DNA of 64,000 nt, from positions 496,001 to 560,000 of the forward strand of contig NZ_JACYFC010000002.1 in the NCBI RefSeq assembly GCF_014803385.1, written 5' to 3'. Made by a program: the position numbers and the translations under genes. Of this stretch, positions 9,396 through 18,442 are shown one piece after another. The notes under the pieces were generated by a model that ran no database searches, was not told the origin of the DNA, and was given only the letters and a program-made list of their open reading frames with translations. The DNA comes from Marinomonas colpomeniae (GTDB lineage Bacteria; Pseudomonadota; Gammaproteobacteria; Pseudomonadales; Marinomonadaceae). The first letter of the stretch is position 1. Every line of letters starts with the position of its first letter.

Positions 9396-10337
9396 TTAGG
9401 CTGGTGGATGATTTTCTATCCAATGATCGGCAATATCGCCTCGGCGAGCAATCCAAACATCGTCATGGGACTGAACGTAATCTAAGAAACGCTTTAGCGC
9501 CATGAAACGGCTTGGTTTTCCTAAGGTTCGACAGTGCATGCCAATAGACATCATCTTTGGTGAAGTGGCTCCTTCTTCATATAAACAATCAAAGTTATCT
9601 TTCAAATATTGAAAAAATTCTTCGCTGTGGTTGAAGCCATAAGGTGAAGAAAATTTCATGTCGTTACAGTCGAGAGTGTAAGGCACAATCAGATGTGGTT
9701 TGGTCTTTCCTTCACTTTTATGAGCCGTGTCATGATGCGGTACTTCAACCCAATAAGGTAAATCGTCACCATAGTTGTCTGAGTCGTATTTGAGCTGAGT
9801 TTGTTCAGCAACTAGGGTTCGAGTATTGGGTGAATCGCGCCCTGTGTACCAACCTGAAGGCTTAACTCCAGTTACTTTCTCAATCAGCGCGAGTGCTTGG
9901 CTCATGTGCGCGCGCTCTTCTTCGATACTCATGTCTTGATAGTGAATCCATTTTAAACCGTGACAAACAATTTCATGGTTACCATCTACAAAGGCTTTTG
10001 CCACATCAGGATTCCGTTCTAAGGCGGTGGCAATGGCGAAAATAGACAAAGGTAAACCACGACGTTCAAATTCGTTCAGAATACGCCATACACCAGAACG
10101 GGAACCGTATTCGTACAGAGATTCCATGCTCATGTGACGATCTTTAAACGGCTGAGCTCCGAAAATTTCAGACAAAAATGTTTCTGAATGCTCATCGCCA
10201 TGAAGAATGCAATTCTCTCCTCCTTCCTCAAAGTTCAATACAAACTGTAGTGCAATGCGAGCATCATTTGGCCAAGCTACTTTGGGCTGTTGGTCGCGGC
10301 TGTAACCTGCGTAATCTCGTTCTAGGTAATGTTTCAT
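9396..10337 (-). CDS. puuE: Allantoinase, polysaccharide-deacetylase-like (PuuE type)
   Basis: A 313-residue protein of the metal-independent PuuE allantoinase family, related to polysaccharide deacetylases. It converts allantoin to allantoate. Family hallmarks include RDYAGYSRDQQPKVAWPN at the start, ALQFVLNFEEGGE, a long central GVWRILNEFERRGLPLSIFA and GWYTGRDSPNTR near residue 160. It supplies substrate to the allantoate amidohydrolase and pucG at the left end of the window, but is separated from them by 7.4 kb and on the opposite strand. Convergent with the AraC gene. Confidence 0.9.
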   Translation of the reverse strand: MKHYLERDYAGYSRDQQPKVAWPNDARIALQFVLNFEEGGENCILHGDEHSETFLSEIFGAQPFKDRHMSMESLYEYGSRSGVWRILNEFERRGLPLSIFAIATALERNPDVAKAFVDGNHEIVCHGLKWIHYQDMSIEEERAHMSQALALIEKVTGVKPSGWYTGRDSPNTRTLVAEQTQLKYDSDNYGDDLPYWVEVPHHDTAHKSEGKTKPHLIVPYTLDCNDMKFSSPYGFNHSEEFFQYLKDNFDCLYEEGATSPKMMSIGMHCRTLGKPSRFMALKRFLDYVQSHDDVWIARRGDIADHWIENHPPA

Positions 10338-10427
10338 AATAGGAGCTCGGTCGTCTGACGTTAACGTTTTAAGTTGAAAGTAATTAACTACAGTAAGTGG
10401 CTGAAAATATGCTTTTAGTATAAAACG

Positions 10428-10462
10428 AAAAAGCCCCGTACTGAATCAGTACGGGGCTTTTT
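10428..10462. terminator. Rho-independent terminator after the amt operon
   Basis: A long perfect inverted repeat with arms AAAAAGCCCCGTACT and AGTACGGGGCTTTTT. With A-runs on one side and T-runs on the other it can work in both directions. It lies downstream of the amt and small-protein genes (minus strand) and upstream of puuE, separating the two units. Confidence 0.9.
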
Positions 10463-10532
10463 AAGTCATATAGCAGTGATAAATAATTGCTTTTGTTCAC
10501 ATCATTTAAGATGAACCAAACATTAGCCTAGA

Positions 10533-10697
10533 TTATTTATGGTTTTTAAAGGCTTCTTTTTCGTGCTTCATGATAGAACCAACTAAGCCTACAACAATGG
10601 CTGCTACACCAATGCTGAATAACACTAACATTGTTGGGCTGTCAGCAAAGGTAAAATACGCTGAAACGTTTTCCCAAGTCGTAATAGATGTACCCAT
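10533..10697 (-). CDS. 54-residue single-pass membrane protein linked to amt
   Basis: A small gene read directly from the sequence. It begins ATG GGT ACA at 10697, preceded by AGAGGAG 7 bases upstream, and ends TAA at 10533. The protein has a short polar N-terminus (MGTSITTWENVSAYFTFADS), one strongly hydrophobic helix (about residues 22-43, LVLFSIGVAAIVVGLVG), and a basic/acidic tail KHEKEAFKNHK. It starts 17 bases after the amt stop and ends just before the strong terminator, so it is cotranscribed with amt. Function unknown; it could be an accessory subunit or regulator of the ammonium channel. I do not recognise a family. Confidence 0.75.
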   Translation of the reverse strand: MGTSITTWENVSAYFTFADSPTMLVLFSIGVAAIVVGLVGSIMKHEKEAFKNHK

Positions 10698-10714
10698 TGT
10701 AATACTCCTCTAGC

Positions 10715-12040
10715 TTATGATTTAGCAATAGATGCTGGAACCGTTTCTGGGTAAGGATGAGCAAGAATTTCTACTTCATCAAGACCTAAGTCTTCTACAC
10801 TTGCTGGTACACGTAGCATGCCTAGTTTCTTAAGAAGAAGAGACACTAGGTAACCAGGTACAAAGCCTAATACTGCGATAACGATCGCACAAAGAGTTTG
10901 TCCATATAACGTGATATCAGGGTTACCACCAACGTTTGGTGTGCCGCCAGCGAATACACCAACAAGAATAACCGCTAAGAAGCCAGTTATACCGTGTACG
11001 CCAACCGCGCCAACGGCATCATCAACACCCATTTTCTCAAGGAATTTCGCTGTACCAACGGCAACGAAGCTCATGCAAATTGCGATGATGAATGCCAAAC
11101 CTGGATCGTATAGATCTAAGCCTGCAGCAACAGAAATGATACCAACAAGACCGCCAGACATCGTCCAGAAAGGATCACGAGTAGCAATGTAACAACCGAT
11201 AACACCACCTGCGAAGCCCATCAAGGTATTGAAAGCGAAAGCAGATAAGTTAGTTGGAGTGCCGTAGATAGTTGTCCATCCAGTTGTATCAACGTTAAAG
11301 ATGATACAACCGCCTAGGAAGCCGAAGAAACCAAAGATGATCATCATCAAACCGATAAGTGTCATCGGAAGGTTATGTGCTTTGATTTGCTGAGCCACGC
11401 CGTTGATGTATTTACCAACACGAGGTCCTAAGTTGATCAACACACCTAGCGTGAAGAAACCAGCAATAGCGTGAACGACACCAGAGGCACCAACATCATG
11501 GTAACCGTACTTAGTCAGCATCCAGCCGTCTGGGTGCCAGCCCCAAGCGCCTGCAAGAATCCAAACAACACTACCCAGTAGTACCGCAAGAATTAAGAAT
11601 GCACTAACGCGAATACGTTCGATAACAGCACCAGATAAGATAGAACCTGTTGTTGCACCAAATAGAGCAAAGGCTGCCCAGAAAATACCGGAGCCCATGT
11701 CTGTTACGTCCGGTCCCATGCTTGTAGACCATGGCAATGCACCGGCTACACTTGTTGGGATAAGACCCGCTGGGAAAGATAAGTAAATCCACCAACCGAA
11801 CAGGTAGAAAGTTGGAATGATAACGGCAAGTGCAAGAATATTTTTTACACCGGCTGCTAATGCGTTTTTACTGCGAGATGCACCCATTTCGTAAGCCAAG
11901 AAGCCCGCGTGAATCATCAACATGATGGCAGTACACCACCAATAGAAGACTTCTACGTTCATCGCTGCGTGCATGTCGAATACCGCCTGCTGCGAATCGA
12001 GCGCAGTTTGGAGGGATTCTAAAGTTGTTTCTGTCGCCAT
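10715..12040 (-). CDS. amt: Ammonium transporter, Amt family
   Basis: A 441-residue channel with about 11 membrane helices. Visible are the N-terminal VFYWWCTAIMLMIHAGFLAYEMG, the conserved Asp/His segment GASGVVHAIAGFFTLG carrying the first pore histidine, and VGVHGITGFLAV carrying the second. It brings ammonium or ammonia into the cell. Unusually no glnK/PII gene adjoins it; instead a 54-residue membrane protein follows. Upstream on the same strand is eutBC, which releases ammonia from ethanolamine, so the neighbourhood is nitrogen-acquisition themed. No sigma-54 promoter was seen in the 265 bases upstream. Confidence 0.92.
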   Translation of the reverse strand: MATETTLESLQTALDSQQAVFDMHAAMNVEVFYWWCTAIMLMIHAGFLAYEMGASRSKNALAAGVKNILALAVIIPTFYLFGWWIYLSFPAGLIPTSVAGALPWSTSMGPDVTDMGSGIFWAAFALFGATTGSILSGAVIERIRVSAFLILAVLLGSVVWILAGAWGWHPDGWMLTKYGYHDVGASGVVHAIAGFFTLGVLINLGPRVGKYINGVAQQIKAHNLPMTLIGLMMIIFGFFGFLGGCIIFNVDTTGWTTIYGTPTNLSAFAFNTLMGFAGGVIGCYIATRDPFWTMSGGLVGIISVAAGLDLYDPGLAFIIAICMSFVAVGTAKFLEKMGVDDAVGAVGVHGITGFLAVILVGVFAGGTPNVGGNPDITLYGQTLCAIVIAVLGFVPGYLVSLLLKKLGMLRVPASVEDLGLDEVEILAHPYPETVPASIAKS

Positions 12041-12305
12041 AATATTGTTCCTATTGTGGGTAAGTTAAACAAAGAGATTTTATATCTACGAATTACTATT
12101 ACCGCTTACGCTTACTATAGAAATGTAAGTGGCTTGTTTTCAGTACGGCATCTTCGTGCTGTTTTCTGATTCTTTCTACTCCCAATGCAGAGAGCTAGGT
12201 ATTGGAAATATTACTACACTGAAATATTTAATCCTGTCAGTGAATACTGTTAGCAAATAATGTGCCTATCCTTTTCGATTTACTTACATTAATGTCAAAA
12301 TTTAA
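12041..12305 (-). promoter_or_regulatory. Region between eutC and amt
   Basis: A 265-base gap that should hold the end of the eut transcript and the amt promoter. A weak hairpin (CAGTACG ... CGTGCTG, about 12147-12168) is present, without a T-run in the minus direction. I looked for a GG-N10-GC sigma-54 element on the minus strand and did not find one. Confidence 0.35.
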
Positions 12306-13193
12306 CTAGTTAGTTAAAAAATTATGAGATTCAGTGCTTTTATCTAGCACTAAATCATCGTCTGATCTGTCTTTTAATTTGACGCCGGATAACTTGAGTG
12401 TTCTAGCTTCGTTCAATAGATAAAAGGCTTTGCGCGCGGCTTCTTGATATACAAGCCCTGCGGGGCGTATGTTTGAGATGCAATTACGAGACGCGTCTGT
12501 TAATCCTGTTTTGCCTTCCCAAGTAAGATATAAACCTAAGCTGTCTGGGGAACTTAAACCGGGTCGTTCGCCAATCAGTACTAAAACGCATTTGGCATTC
12601 AGGCGTTGGCAAATATCATCACCAATCGCTACCCGTCCCTGTTTAACGATACAAATTGGTGCGATGCTCCAATTCGACTCCGTATCATTCTCGGCTGACT
12701 CTGGTTTTTTTAAGTGGGTAAATAAGGCATTTAAAAATGATACGGTATTTTGTTCGATGGCAAGAGACGATAAACCGTCGACGACGGCAATGACTAAGTC
12801 ATAGGGTTGTTGATTCATTGCTGTGTGTTCGTCGAGTATGTTTGCTGATTGATAGTCAAGTCGACGACCATAATCTGGACGTTGTAAATAAGTTGCGCGG
12901 TCCGTCGCGCGACTGTGCAAAATTAGGGGTGCGCAGTCTGGAGCCCAATCCTGCTCCGTAAGGGTTGTTGCAAGTTGCTTAGTGTCTAGTTGAGTGTGAA
13001 CGGCATCAATAGCTTGAGCATGAGCCAATTGAAATGCGAGTAAATGCTTAGTAGGAACGCTAACTCCCGCTCGACCTAAACCAACTCTAGCATCGGTAAA
13101 CGCGTTGAGTTTTTGCCATGGGTTTTCGGTTACTGCTTCTTCTGACTTTAGTGATTGTTGCGTTTGGGGTGAGGTGGTTTCTTTTTGGCTCAT
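12306..13193 (-). CDS. eutC: Ethanolamine ammonia-lyase small (light) subunit
   Basis: A 295-residue EutC. With EutB it forms the adenosylcobalamin-dependent lyase that splits ethanolamine into acetaldehyde and ammonia. The conserved core begins NPWQKLNAFTDARVGLGRAGVSVPT near residue 23. Further on are DYGRRLDYQSANILDE, VIAVVDGLSSLAIEQN and LIGERPGLSSPDSLGLYLTWEGKTG. It overlaps eutB by four bases (ATGA), so translation is coupled. The N-terminal 22 residues are a variable, polar leader. No eutA reactivase or shell-protein genes adjoin it. Confidence 0.93.
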   Translation of the reverse strand: MSQKETTSPQTQQSLKSEEAVTENPWQKLNAFTDARVGLGRAGVSVPTKHLLAFQLAHAQAIDAVHTQLDTKQLATTLTEQDWAPDCAPLILHSRATDRATYLQRPDYGRRLDYQSANILDEHTAMNQQPYDLVIAVVDGLSSLAIEQNTVSFLNALFTHLKKPESAENDTESNWSIAPICIVKQGRVAIGDDICQRLNAKCVLVLIGERPGLSSPDSLGLYLTWEGKTGLTDASRNCISNIRPAGLVYQEAARKAFYLLNEARTLKLSGVKLKDRSDDDLVLDKSTESHNFLTN

Positions 13194-14611
13194 GAGCGGC
13201 CCCCAATCATACGATTAAGTGATTGTTTGAAGGCGTCTGGTAATTGATTATTCAGTGTGAATTTTTCGTTATTTTTGAATATTTCCATTCTTGCTAACCA
13301 AGCGTCGAATTCTGGTGCGGGTTTTAAGCCCAATACACGACGAGCGTAAAGCGCGTCATGAAAAGACGTAGTTTGATAATTCAACATAATGTCATCTGAG
13401 CCAGGGATACCCATAATAAAGGTGCAGCCTGCCACGCCTAATAACGTGAGTAAGTTGTCCATATCGTTTTGGTCGGCTTCAGCATGATTGGTATAACAAA
13501 CATCGCATCCCATAGGTAAGCCAAGTAGCTTTGCACAAAAATGGTCTTCTAATCCGGCGCGAGCAATTTCTTTACCATCGTATAAGTATTCAGGGCCAAT
13601 AAAACCAACAACTGTGTTAACCAGTAATGGATTAAATTTACGGGCAACTGCGTAAGCACGAGTTTCACAAGTTTGCTGATCTAAACCATGATGTGCATTA
13701 GCAGATAGAGAGCTACCTTGTCCTGTTTCAAAATACATGACGTTATTACCAACGGTGCCACGATTTAGTGATAGCGCCGCGTCCTGAGCTTCCGCAAGGT
13801 TAGCAAGGTTAAAGCCAAAGCTATCATTGGTAGCCTGAGTCCCTCCGATCGATTGAAAGACTAAATCGACTGGCGCTCCTTGTTCTATGCACTCAATGGT
13901 GTTGGTCACATGAGTTAACACACACGACTGGGTTGGAATTTCATAATGCTGGATAACTTCATCCATCATTTTAATTAAGCGAGTTGCCTGTTGCACATTA
14001 TCTGTCGCAGGGTTAATGCCAATTACAGCGTCGCCATTGGCGTATAAAAGCCCATCGAGCATAGATGCTGCAATGCCGGTTAAGTCATCCGTTGGGTGAT
14101 TTGGCTGTAAGCGGGTAGATAAATGACCCGGTAATCCTATGGTGTTACGAAAAGCTGTTTTTACATGACACTTTTTGGCAACCAAGATGAGATCTTGATT
14201 ACGCATGATTTTACTGACAGCGGCCGCCATCTCTGGTGTCACACCTGCACGTATACTAATAAGTGCGTCTGGCGTCGCAATATCGCTTAGTAACCAATCT
14301 CGGAAACCACCAACTGTTAAATGAGAGATGGGTGTGAATGCGAGCTTGTCATGGTCATCTATTATGAGACGAGTGATTTCATCGTCTTCATAAGGAATAA
14401 GTGTTTGTTCAAGGAAAATGGTTAGGGGTAAGTCAGCGAGTGTCATTTGTGCGATAGCGCGTTCTTCTGCACTCTCTGCTGCAACGCCTGCTAAGCGATC
14501 ACCTGAGCGTGCAGGGGTTGCTTTTGCCATGAGGTCGGCTAGATCTACAAAACTGAAGGTACGCTCACCTACGACATTGTTAAATTGAAAAGCAGAATGT
14601 GGATTACTCAT
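13190..14611 (-). CDS. eutB: Ethanolamine ammonia-lyase large (heavy) subunit
   Basis: A roughly 473-residue EutB, the catalytic TIM-barrel subunit that binds adenosylcobalamin and ethanolamine. Typical segments are GERTFSFVDLADLMAKATPARSGD at the start, GDAVIGINPATDN, FQSIGGTQATNDSFG and MYFETGQGSSLSANAHHG. I place the start at 14611 (MSNPHS), with GAGAA six bases upstream; an ATG two codons earlier sits right against that site. First gene of the eutB-eutC pair, divergent from an AraC-type regulator. Confidence 0.93.
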   Translation of the reverse strand: MSNPHSAFQFNNVVGERTFSFVDLADLMAKATPARSGDRLAGVAAESAEERAIAQMTLADLPLTIFLEQTLIPYEDDEITRLIIDDHDKLAFTPISHLTVGGFRDWLLSDIATPDALISIRAGVTPEMAAAVSKIMRNQDLILVAKKCHVKTAFRNTIGLPGHLSTRLQPNHPTDDLTGIAASMLDGLLYANGDAVIGINPATDNVQQATRLIKMMDEVIQHYEIPTQSCVLTHVTNTIECIEQGAPVDLVFQSIGGTQATNDSFGFNLANLAEAQDAALSLNRGTVGNNVMYFETGQGSSLSANAHHGLDQQTCETRAYAVARKFNPLLVNTVVGFIGPEYLYDGKEIARAGLEDHFCAKLLGLPMGCDVCYTNHAEADQNDMDNLLTLLGVAGCTFIMGIPGSDDIMLNYQTTSFHDALYARRVLGLKPAPEFDAWLARMEIFKNNEKFTLNNQLPDAFKQSLNRMIGGRS

Positions 14612-14819
14612 AACCATTTCTCGCGTTTTACTAATATCTTGTTGGCCCGAATAAGATAGGATGAAAAGGGCATAATTTTTGCTCTCCTTTACGTTACTTA
14701 ACTTTATAAATAGACGTTATCGAATAATGGCAAAATTACTAAAATTTATATATTTCAGTAAGTTAATTGCTATTTCTTCTTGTTTATTATGGAAAATCAC
14801 AACCTAAATAGGTATCTCA

Positions 14820-15779
14820 ATGCTCAATACAATAACTGATGCTCCAAAAAAGGGCGAAAGAATCAGTGTGTCTGAGGCGTATGATGCTGATTTGCATGCA
14901 AGCAACCTGACTAATTGGCAGCAAGAGTACGATCAAATAAGCCGAGGTGCTTTTTATGGTCGCATTACAGAGTTGTCGTTTGATGGTTTACAGGTCTTTT
15001 GTGAACACACTAGCCAAGCATTGCAGCAAAAGTGTGTTGTCTGGCCTAATTCTGTTTGGCTTGGAATTCCTCTTGTTGGGCAAGAAGATAGTAGAATTAA
15101 TGGGTTAACCATTGGTTCCAATACTATTATGTGTCGACCAGGGGATTGTGAATTCCAATTATCGACCCCGAAAAATTACGATTTATATGGTTTAGTGGTT
15201 GATCAGCCTATGTTGATGAAACTTGCCAATATTCATGGGGTTGAGCTTAATTGGAGAGAGCTAGCTGAACATGGCCGTTTGAGCATACCTGATAAAACCT
15301 TGGAAGAAGTGCGGTTTTTATTGGGGCGTTTGTTAGGTGTCCAACATAAAGAAACACCATTAAGACTACAGCAAGACATTGTGATGATGGCGCTGTTAGA
15401 AGTTTTAAAAGAAGAAACGCCTAAGCCTGCTGCAACACAGAGTTATCACCACCGAAAAACAGTTGTAGATTGTGCTCGTCAATTTTTGGCTGAGCATTTA
15501 GATGATGCTGTGACGGTGACACAATTATGTGAAATTACTAATGTGAGTCGTAGAACACTGCAATATAGTTTTGAAAGTATATTAGGTGTCAGTCCAATTC
15601 AGTATCTTCGAATTAGTCGTTTGAATGGTGTACGGCGCTCACTTGTGCAGGCGACTGAAGATCAAGGAGTCAGTAACATTGCTGCACAATGGGGCTTTTG
15701 GCATTTGAGTCAATTCTCCAAAGACTATAAGCAGTTGTTTGGTGAGCAACCATCACAAACGCTAGAATGGCAAAGCTAG
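14820..15779 (+). CDS. AraC-family regulator, probable activator of eutBC
   Basis: A 319-residue regulator: a long N-terminal sensing region and a C-terminal AraC DNA-binding domain from about 215 (DAVTVTQLCEITNVSRRTLQYSFESILGVSPIQYLR split by the usual turn, then SNIAAQWGFWHLSQFSKDYKQLFGE). It resembles EutR, which activates ethanolamine genes when B12 and ethanolamine are present, and it is divergent from eutB with a 200-base gap. The EutR role is inferred from that position. Confidence 0.8.
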   Translation: MLNTITDAPKKGERISVSEAYDADLHASNLTNWQQEYDQISRGAFYGRITELSFDGLQVFCEHTSQALQQKCVVWPNSVWLGIPLVGQEDSRINGLTIGSNTIMCRPGDCEFQLSTPKNYDLYGLVVDQPMLMKLANIHGVELNWRELAEHGRLSIPDKTLEEVRFLLGRLLGVQHKETPLRLQQDIVMMALLEVLKEETPKPAATQSYHHRKTVVDCARQFLAEHLDDAVTVTQLCEITNVSRRTLQYSFESILGVSPIQYLRISRLNGVRRSLVQATEDQGVSNIAAQWGFWHLSQFSKDYKQLFGEQPSQTLEWQS

Positions 15780-15802
15780 ATTGATAAAGGGGTGTTAAGC
15801 CA

Positions 15803-16306
15803 GTGGGCACATTTCAAATTCGTGCAGGCGTTATCGACGATTTAACGGCTTTAACCGATATCTACAATTATTACATTGAAAATACGGCAATCACTTTTGA
15901 TGTTGAGCTTTATACACCAGAAACGAGAAGTGTTTGGTTTGAGCAGTTCGCAGAAGTAGGACGTCATAGATTACTGGTGGTAGAACAAGAAGACGAGGTA
16001 CTTGGTTATGCTTGCAGTGCTTCTTTTAAGCAGAAACAAGCCTACGAAACGTCTGTGGAAGTGAGTATTTACCTTAAGCCTAGTGCAAAAGGGAAAGGAG
16101 TAGGCAAAGTTCTGTATCAAGCATTATTTGAAGAGCTTATTAAGGAAGATGTTCATCGTGCTTATGCGGGTATTACATTACCAAATGACGCCTCACGGAT
16201 TATCCACCAAAAATTTGGCTTTACATCGGCGGGCTTATATCGAGAAGTCGGTCGAAAATTTGATCAATACTGGGACGTCGAGCAGTTTGAAAAAGCCATA
16301 AACTGA
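15803..16306 (+). CDS. GNAT N-acetyltransferase, phosphinothricin/methionine-sulfoximine type
   Basis: A 167-residue acetyl-CoA-dependent acetyltransferase. The family-typical opening IRAGVIDDLTALTDIYNYYIENTAITFD and the acetyl-CoA loop PSAKGKGVGKVLYQAL (about 90-106) are present, as is HQKFGFTSAGLYREVGRKFDQYWDV at the end. Relatives acetylate phosphinothricin, methionine sulfoximine or amino acids. The start is GTG with AAAGGGG about ten bases upstream. It sits 23 bases after the AraC gene and may be cotranscribed. Confidence 0.8.
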   Translation: MGTFQIRAGVIDDLTALTDIYNYYIENTAITFDVELYTPETRSVWFEQFAEVGRHRLLVVEQEDEVLGYACSASFKQKQAYETSVEVSIYLKPSAKGKGVGKVLYQALFEELIKEDVHRAYAGITLPNDASRIIHQKFGFTSAGLYREVGRKFDQYWDVEQFEKAIN

Positions 16307-16341
16307 TCAGGCGCTTTGATACACCACGCTCTTCATCTTAG

Positions 16342-17280
16342 CTAAGATAAAGGGCGTGAACTACGCACAAATAACTTCCCACCAGTTTCTGCCACCACCA
16401 TTCCGGTTAAAATACAGGCCGCGCCAATCAGACCTGCGATACCTAGCTTTTCATCTAAAAATAACCAAGCGGTTAACCAAGCAAACACGGGCTCGAGCGT
16501 TAAAATCAGCGCTATTTTGTAATCAGGCAATATCGTTTGGCAAGTGGTTTGGGCCCAATATGCAAAAGAAGTTCCTAGAATCCCTGCGATTAAAATAGTA
16601 ATCACAACAATGGGAGTAAAAATACTTTCTTGCCAAGTAAGTTGAGTATGGCCCTCAATATAAAATGCAGGTTCTGGAGATGAGAAAGCGCTTAAACCAC
16701 TGTAAATCGCGACGGCAAAGAGCTGTACTATAGTGAGTGGAATAACAGGTAAAGATTTAACAAAACGGCCAGTCAGTAAGACATGAATTGCGAAAGCCAA
16801 TGCACAAATTAATACAAGTGAATCGCCTTGGTTAAATACTAATTTATCGCCAACCGTTAGAAAATACAGTCCACATGTAGCGAATAATGTGCCAATCCAG
16901 ACAAATCGACTGACTCGTTTTTTAAATAGTATGAAACCCAATACAGGGATCATAGGGGAAGCCAAACCTGTTATAAATCCGGCGTTTGATACGCTAGTGT
17001 GCCTGAGTCCTTCTGTCTGAGTATAGAAAGCGATAAAGAGTAAAAAGCCTAGAGTCGAGCCTTTAATCAATAAAGGGATAAGGTGTTGTTTGGATATAGT
17101 CTCCTTTGACCACAATAATAGAGGGATCAGAAACAATCCTGCCAGTGCAAACCGTATGGCGTTAAACGTATTGACGGGCATAACATCAATGGCCAAATCA
17201 ATTAGGGTAAATTCAGCTCCCCATATAAAACACACTACAGCTAAGCAAAGTATTGCGGTGCGTTGGGATTGGATTGTCAT
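16342..17280 (-). CDS. EamA/DMT-family transporter
   Basis: A 312-residue membrane protein with about ten helices and the two-EamA-repeat layout of the drug/metabolite transporter superfamily (for example WGAEFTLIDLAIDVMPVNTFNAIRF at the start and PVFAWLTAWLFLDEKLG in the second repeat). Such proteins usually export amino acids or metabolites. Convergent with the GNAT gene. Substrate unknown. Confidence 0.8.
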   Translation of the reverse strand: MTIQSQRTAILCLAVVCFIWGAEFTLIDLAIDVMPVNTFNAIRFALAGLFLIPLLLWSKETISKQHLIPLLIKGSTLGFLLFIAFYTQTEGLRHTSVSNAGFITGLASPMIPVLGFILFKKRVSRFVWIGTLFATCGLYFLTVGDKLVFNQGDSLVLICALAFAIHVLLTGRFVKSLPVIPLTIVQLFAVAIYSGLSAFSSPEPAFYIEGHTQLTWQESIFTPIVVITILIAGILGTSFAYWAQTTCQTILPDYKIALILTLEPVFAWLTAWLFLDEKLGIAGLIGAACILTGMVVAETGGKLFVRSSRPLS

Positions 17281-17578
17281 AACTCTCTCATATTATAATC
17301 TGTTTTTGATACCTTCCCTTCGTCTCACTCAATGGCGTGTCGGATAGTTAAGATCAGTGTAATGAATAATTATATAGCAGAGTGAACTCAGCCTATATAC
17401 CTACAATGGACTAGGATAATAAAGAAATGACTGTGATTGTCGGACAGATGGTTTGTATTAATTGAGTGGTTTGGCTTTTTGTTGAAAAAATATTTTACCT
17501 ATCACTTAACCTCGGTTAATTTCTTCTCCTTTTAGCTTCTATATTCTGTACCTATTGATTACTTCAAAGGGGCATAGC

Positions 17579-18442
17579 ATGACATTACCAATAAGTTTAC
17601 AAAATTATATTTCAGATCTTGGTTTAACCATTCCTACTTCATTAAACATCGGCTTTGTTAAGGCACTGCAGGCTTCACATATTGCTCGTTATAGTTTTAA
17701 TAGTTTGGCAGTGGTAATGGGTGAAGAAATTTCTTTGGATCTAGAGGACATCAGTAAAAAAATTGTTGAATGTGGTCTGGGTGGTTATTGCTTTGAACAT
17801 AATAAACTAACGTTTGAGTTGCTCAATTCGTTGGGATACGACGTTAAGTTAGTGATGGCTCGCGTACTAAATAATAAAGAAGATGATGTTCCAAGAACGC
17901 ATCGTTTAACTCTATTAAATCATCAAGGAAATAACTACGTCATCGATACTGGCTTTGGTGGGAATTGCCCTATTACACCTTTGCTTCTGCAACCAGATTT
18001 ACTGCAAAAAGCGGGTCATGACATATATCGTATTGTGGCTAAAAAAAATGGAGAGTATGACTTACAAATATTAAAACAAGGCGATTATTATACTATGTAT
18101 CGCTTTGATCTGGCTGTTTATACGGATGCAGATTGTTTGGTAGGTAATTTCTATTCTTATCGATATCCAACCGCCGGCTTTGTAAATAATTTAATGGTTG
18201 GCCTCAAAAACGCGGATCATACGATCTTTTTGATGAACCATGAATTAATAGAAAGACGGCAAGGTGAATCGCAAAAACGTGTTTTATATTCTCCAGAAGC
18301 TTTGCACCAAATATTAACCAATACATTTAAATTTGATATCGAACTGGTGATTGCTGAACACCTTTTTGATCGTTTTTTAGCGAGTAAATTGCTGGAGCTT
18401 AAAAGTGAGAATGAACCACAGTTAGTGAGTGTTTCATCATGA
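17579..18442 (+). CDS. nat: Arylamine N-acetyltransferase
   Basis: A 287-residue NAT. It moves an acetyl group from acetyl-CoA to arylamines or hydrazines. The catalytic triad is visible: Cys71 in GGYCFEHN, His in RTHRLTLL near residue 108 and Asp in YVIDTGFGG near 123. The start is set at 17579, where AAAGGGG lies 7 bases upstream; the longer TTG frame at 17555 has no such site. It overlaps the following transporter by four bases, forming a nat-transporter-regulator set. Confidence 0.88.
   Translation: MTLPISLQNYISDLGLTIPTSLNIGFVKALQASHIARYSFNSLAVVMGEEISLDLEDISKKIVECGLGGYCFEHNKLTFELLNSLGYDVKLVMARVLNNKEDDVPRTHRLTLLNHQGNNYVIDTGFGGNCPITPLLLQPDLLQKAGHDIYRIVAKKNGEYDLQILKQGDYYTMYRFDLAVYTDADCLVGNFYSYRYPTAGFVNNLMVGLKNADHTIFLMNHELIERRQGESQKRVLYSPEALHQILTNTFKFDIELVIAEHLFDRFLASKLLELKSENEPQLVSVSS

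Noticed and set aside
12041-12305. Sigma-54 promoter for amt
   Set aside because: No GG-N10-GC element on the minus strand could be found.
14618-14819. Cobalamin riboswitch before eutB
   Set aside because: The 200-base gap is AT-rich and lacks the conserved B12-box and stems; it is also too short for the full element plus promoter.
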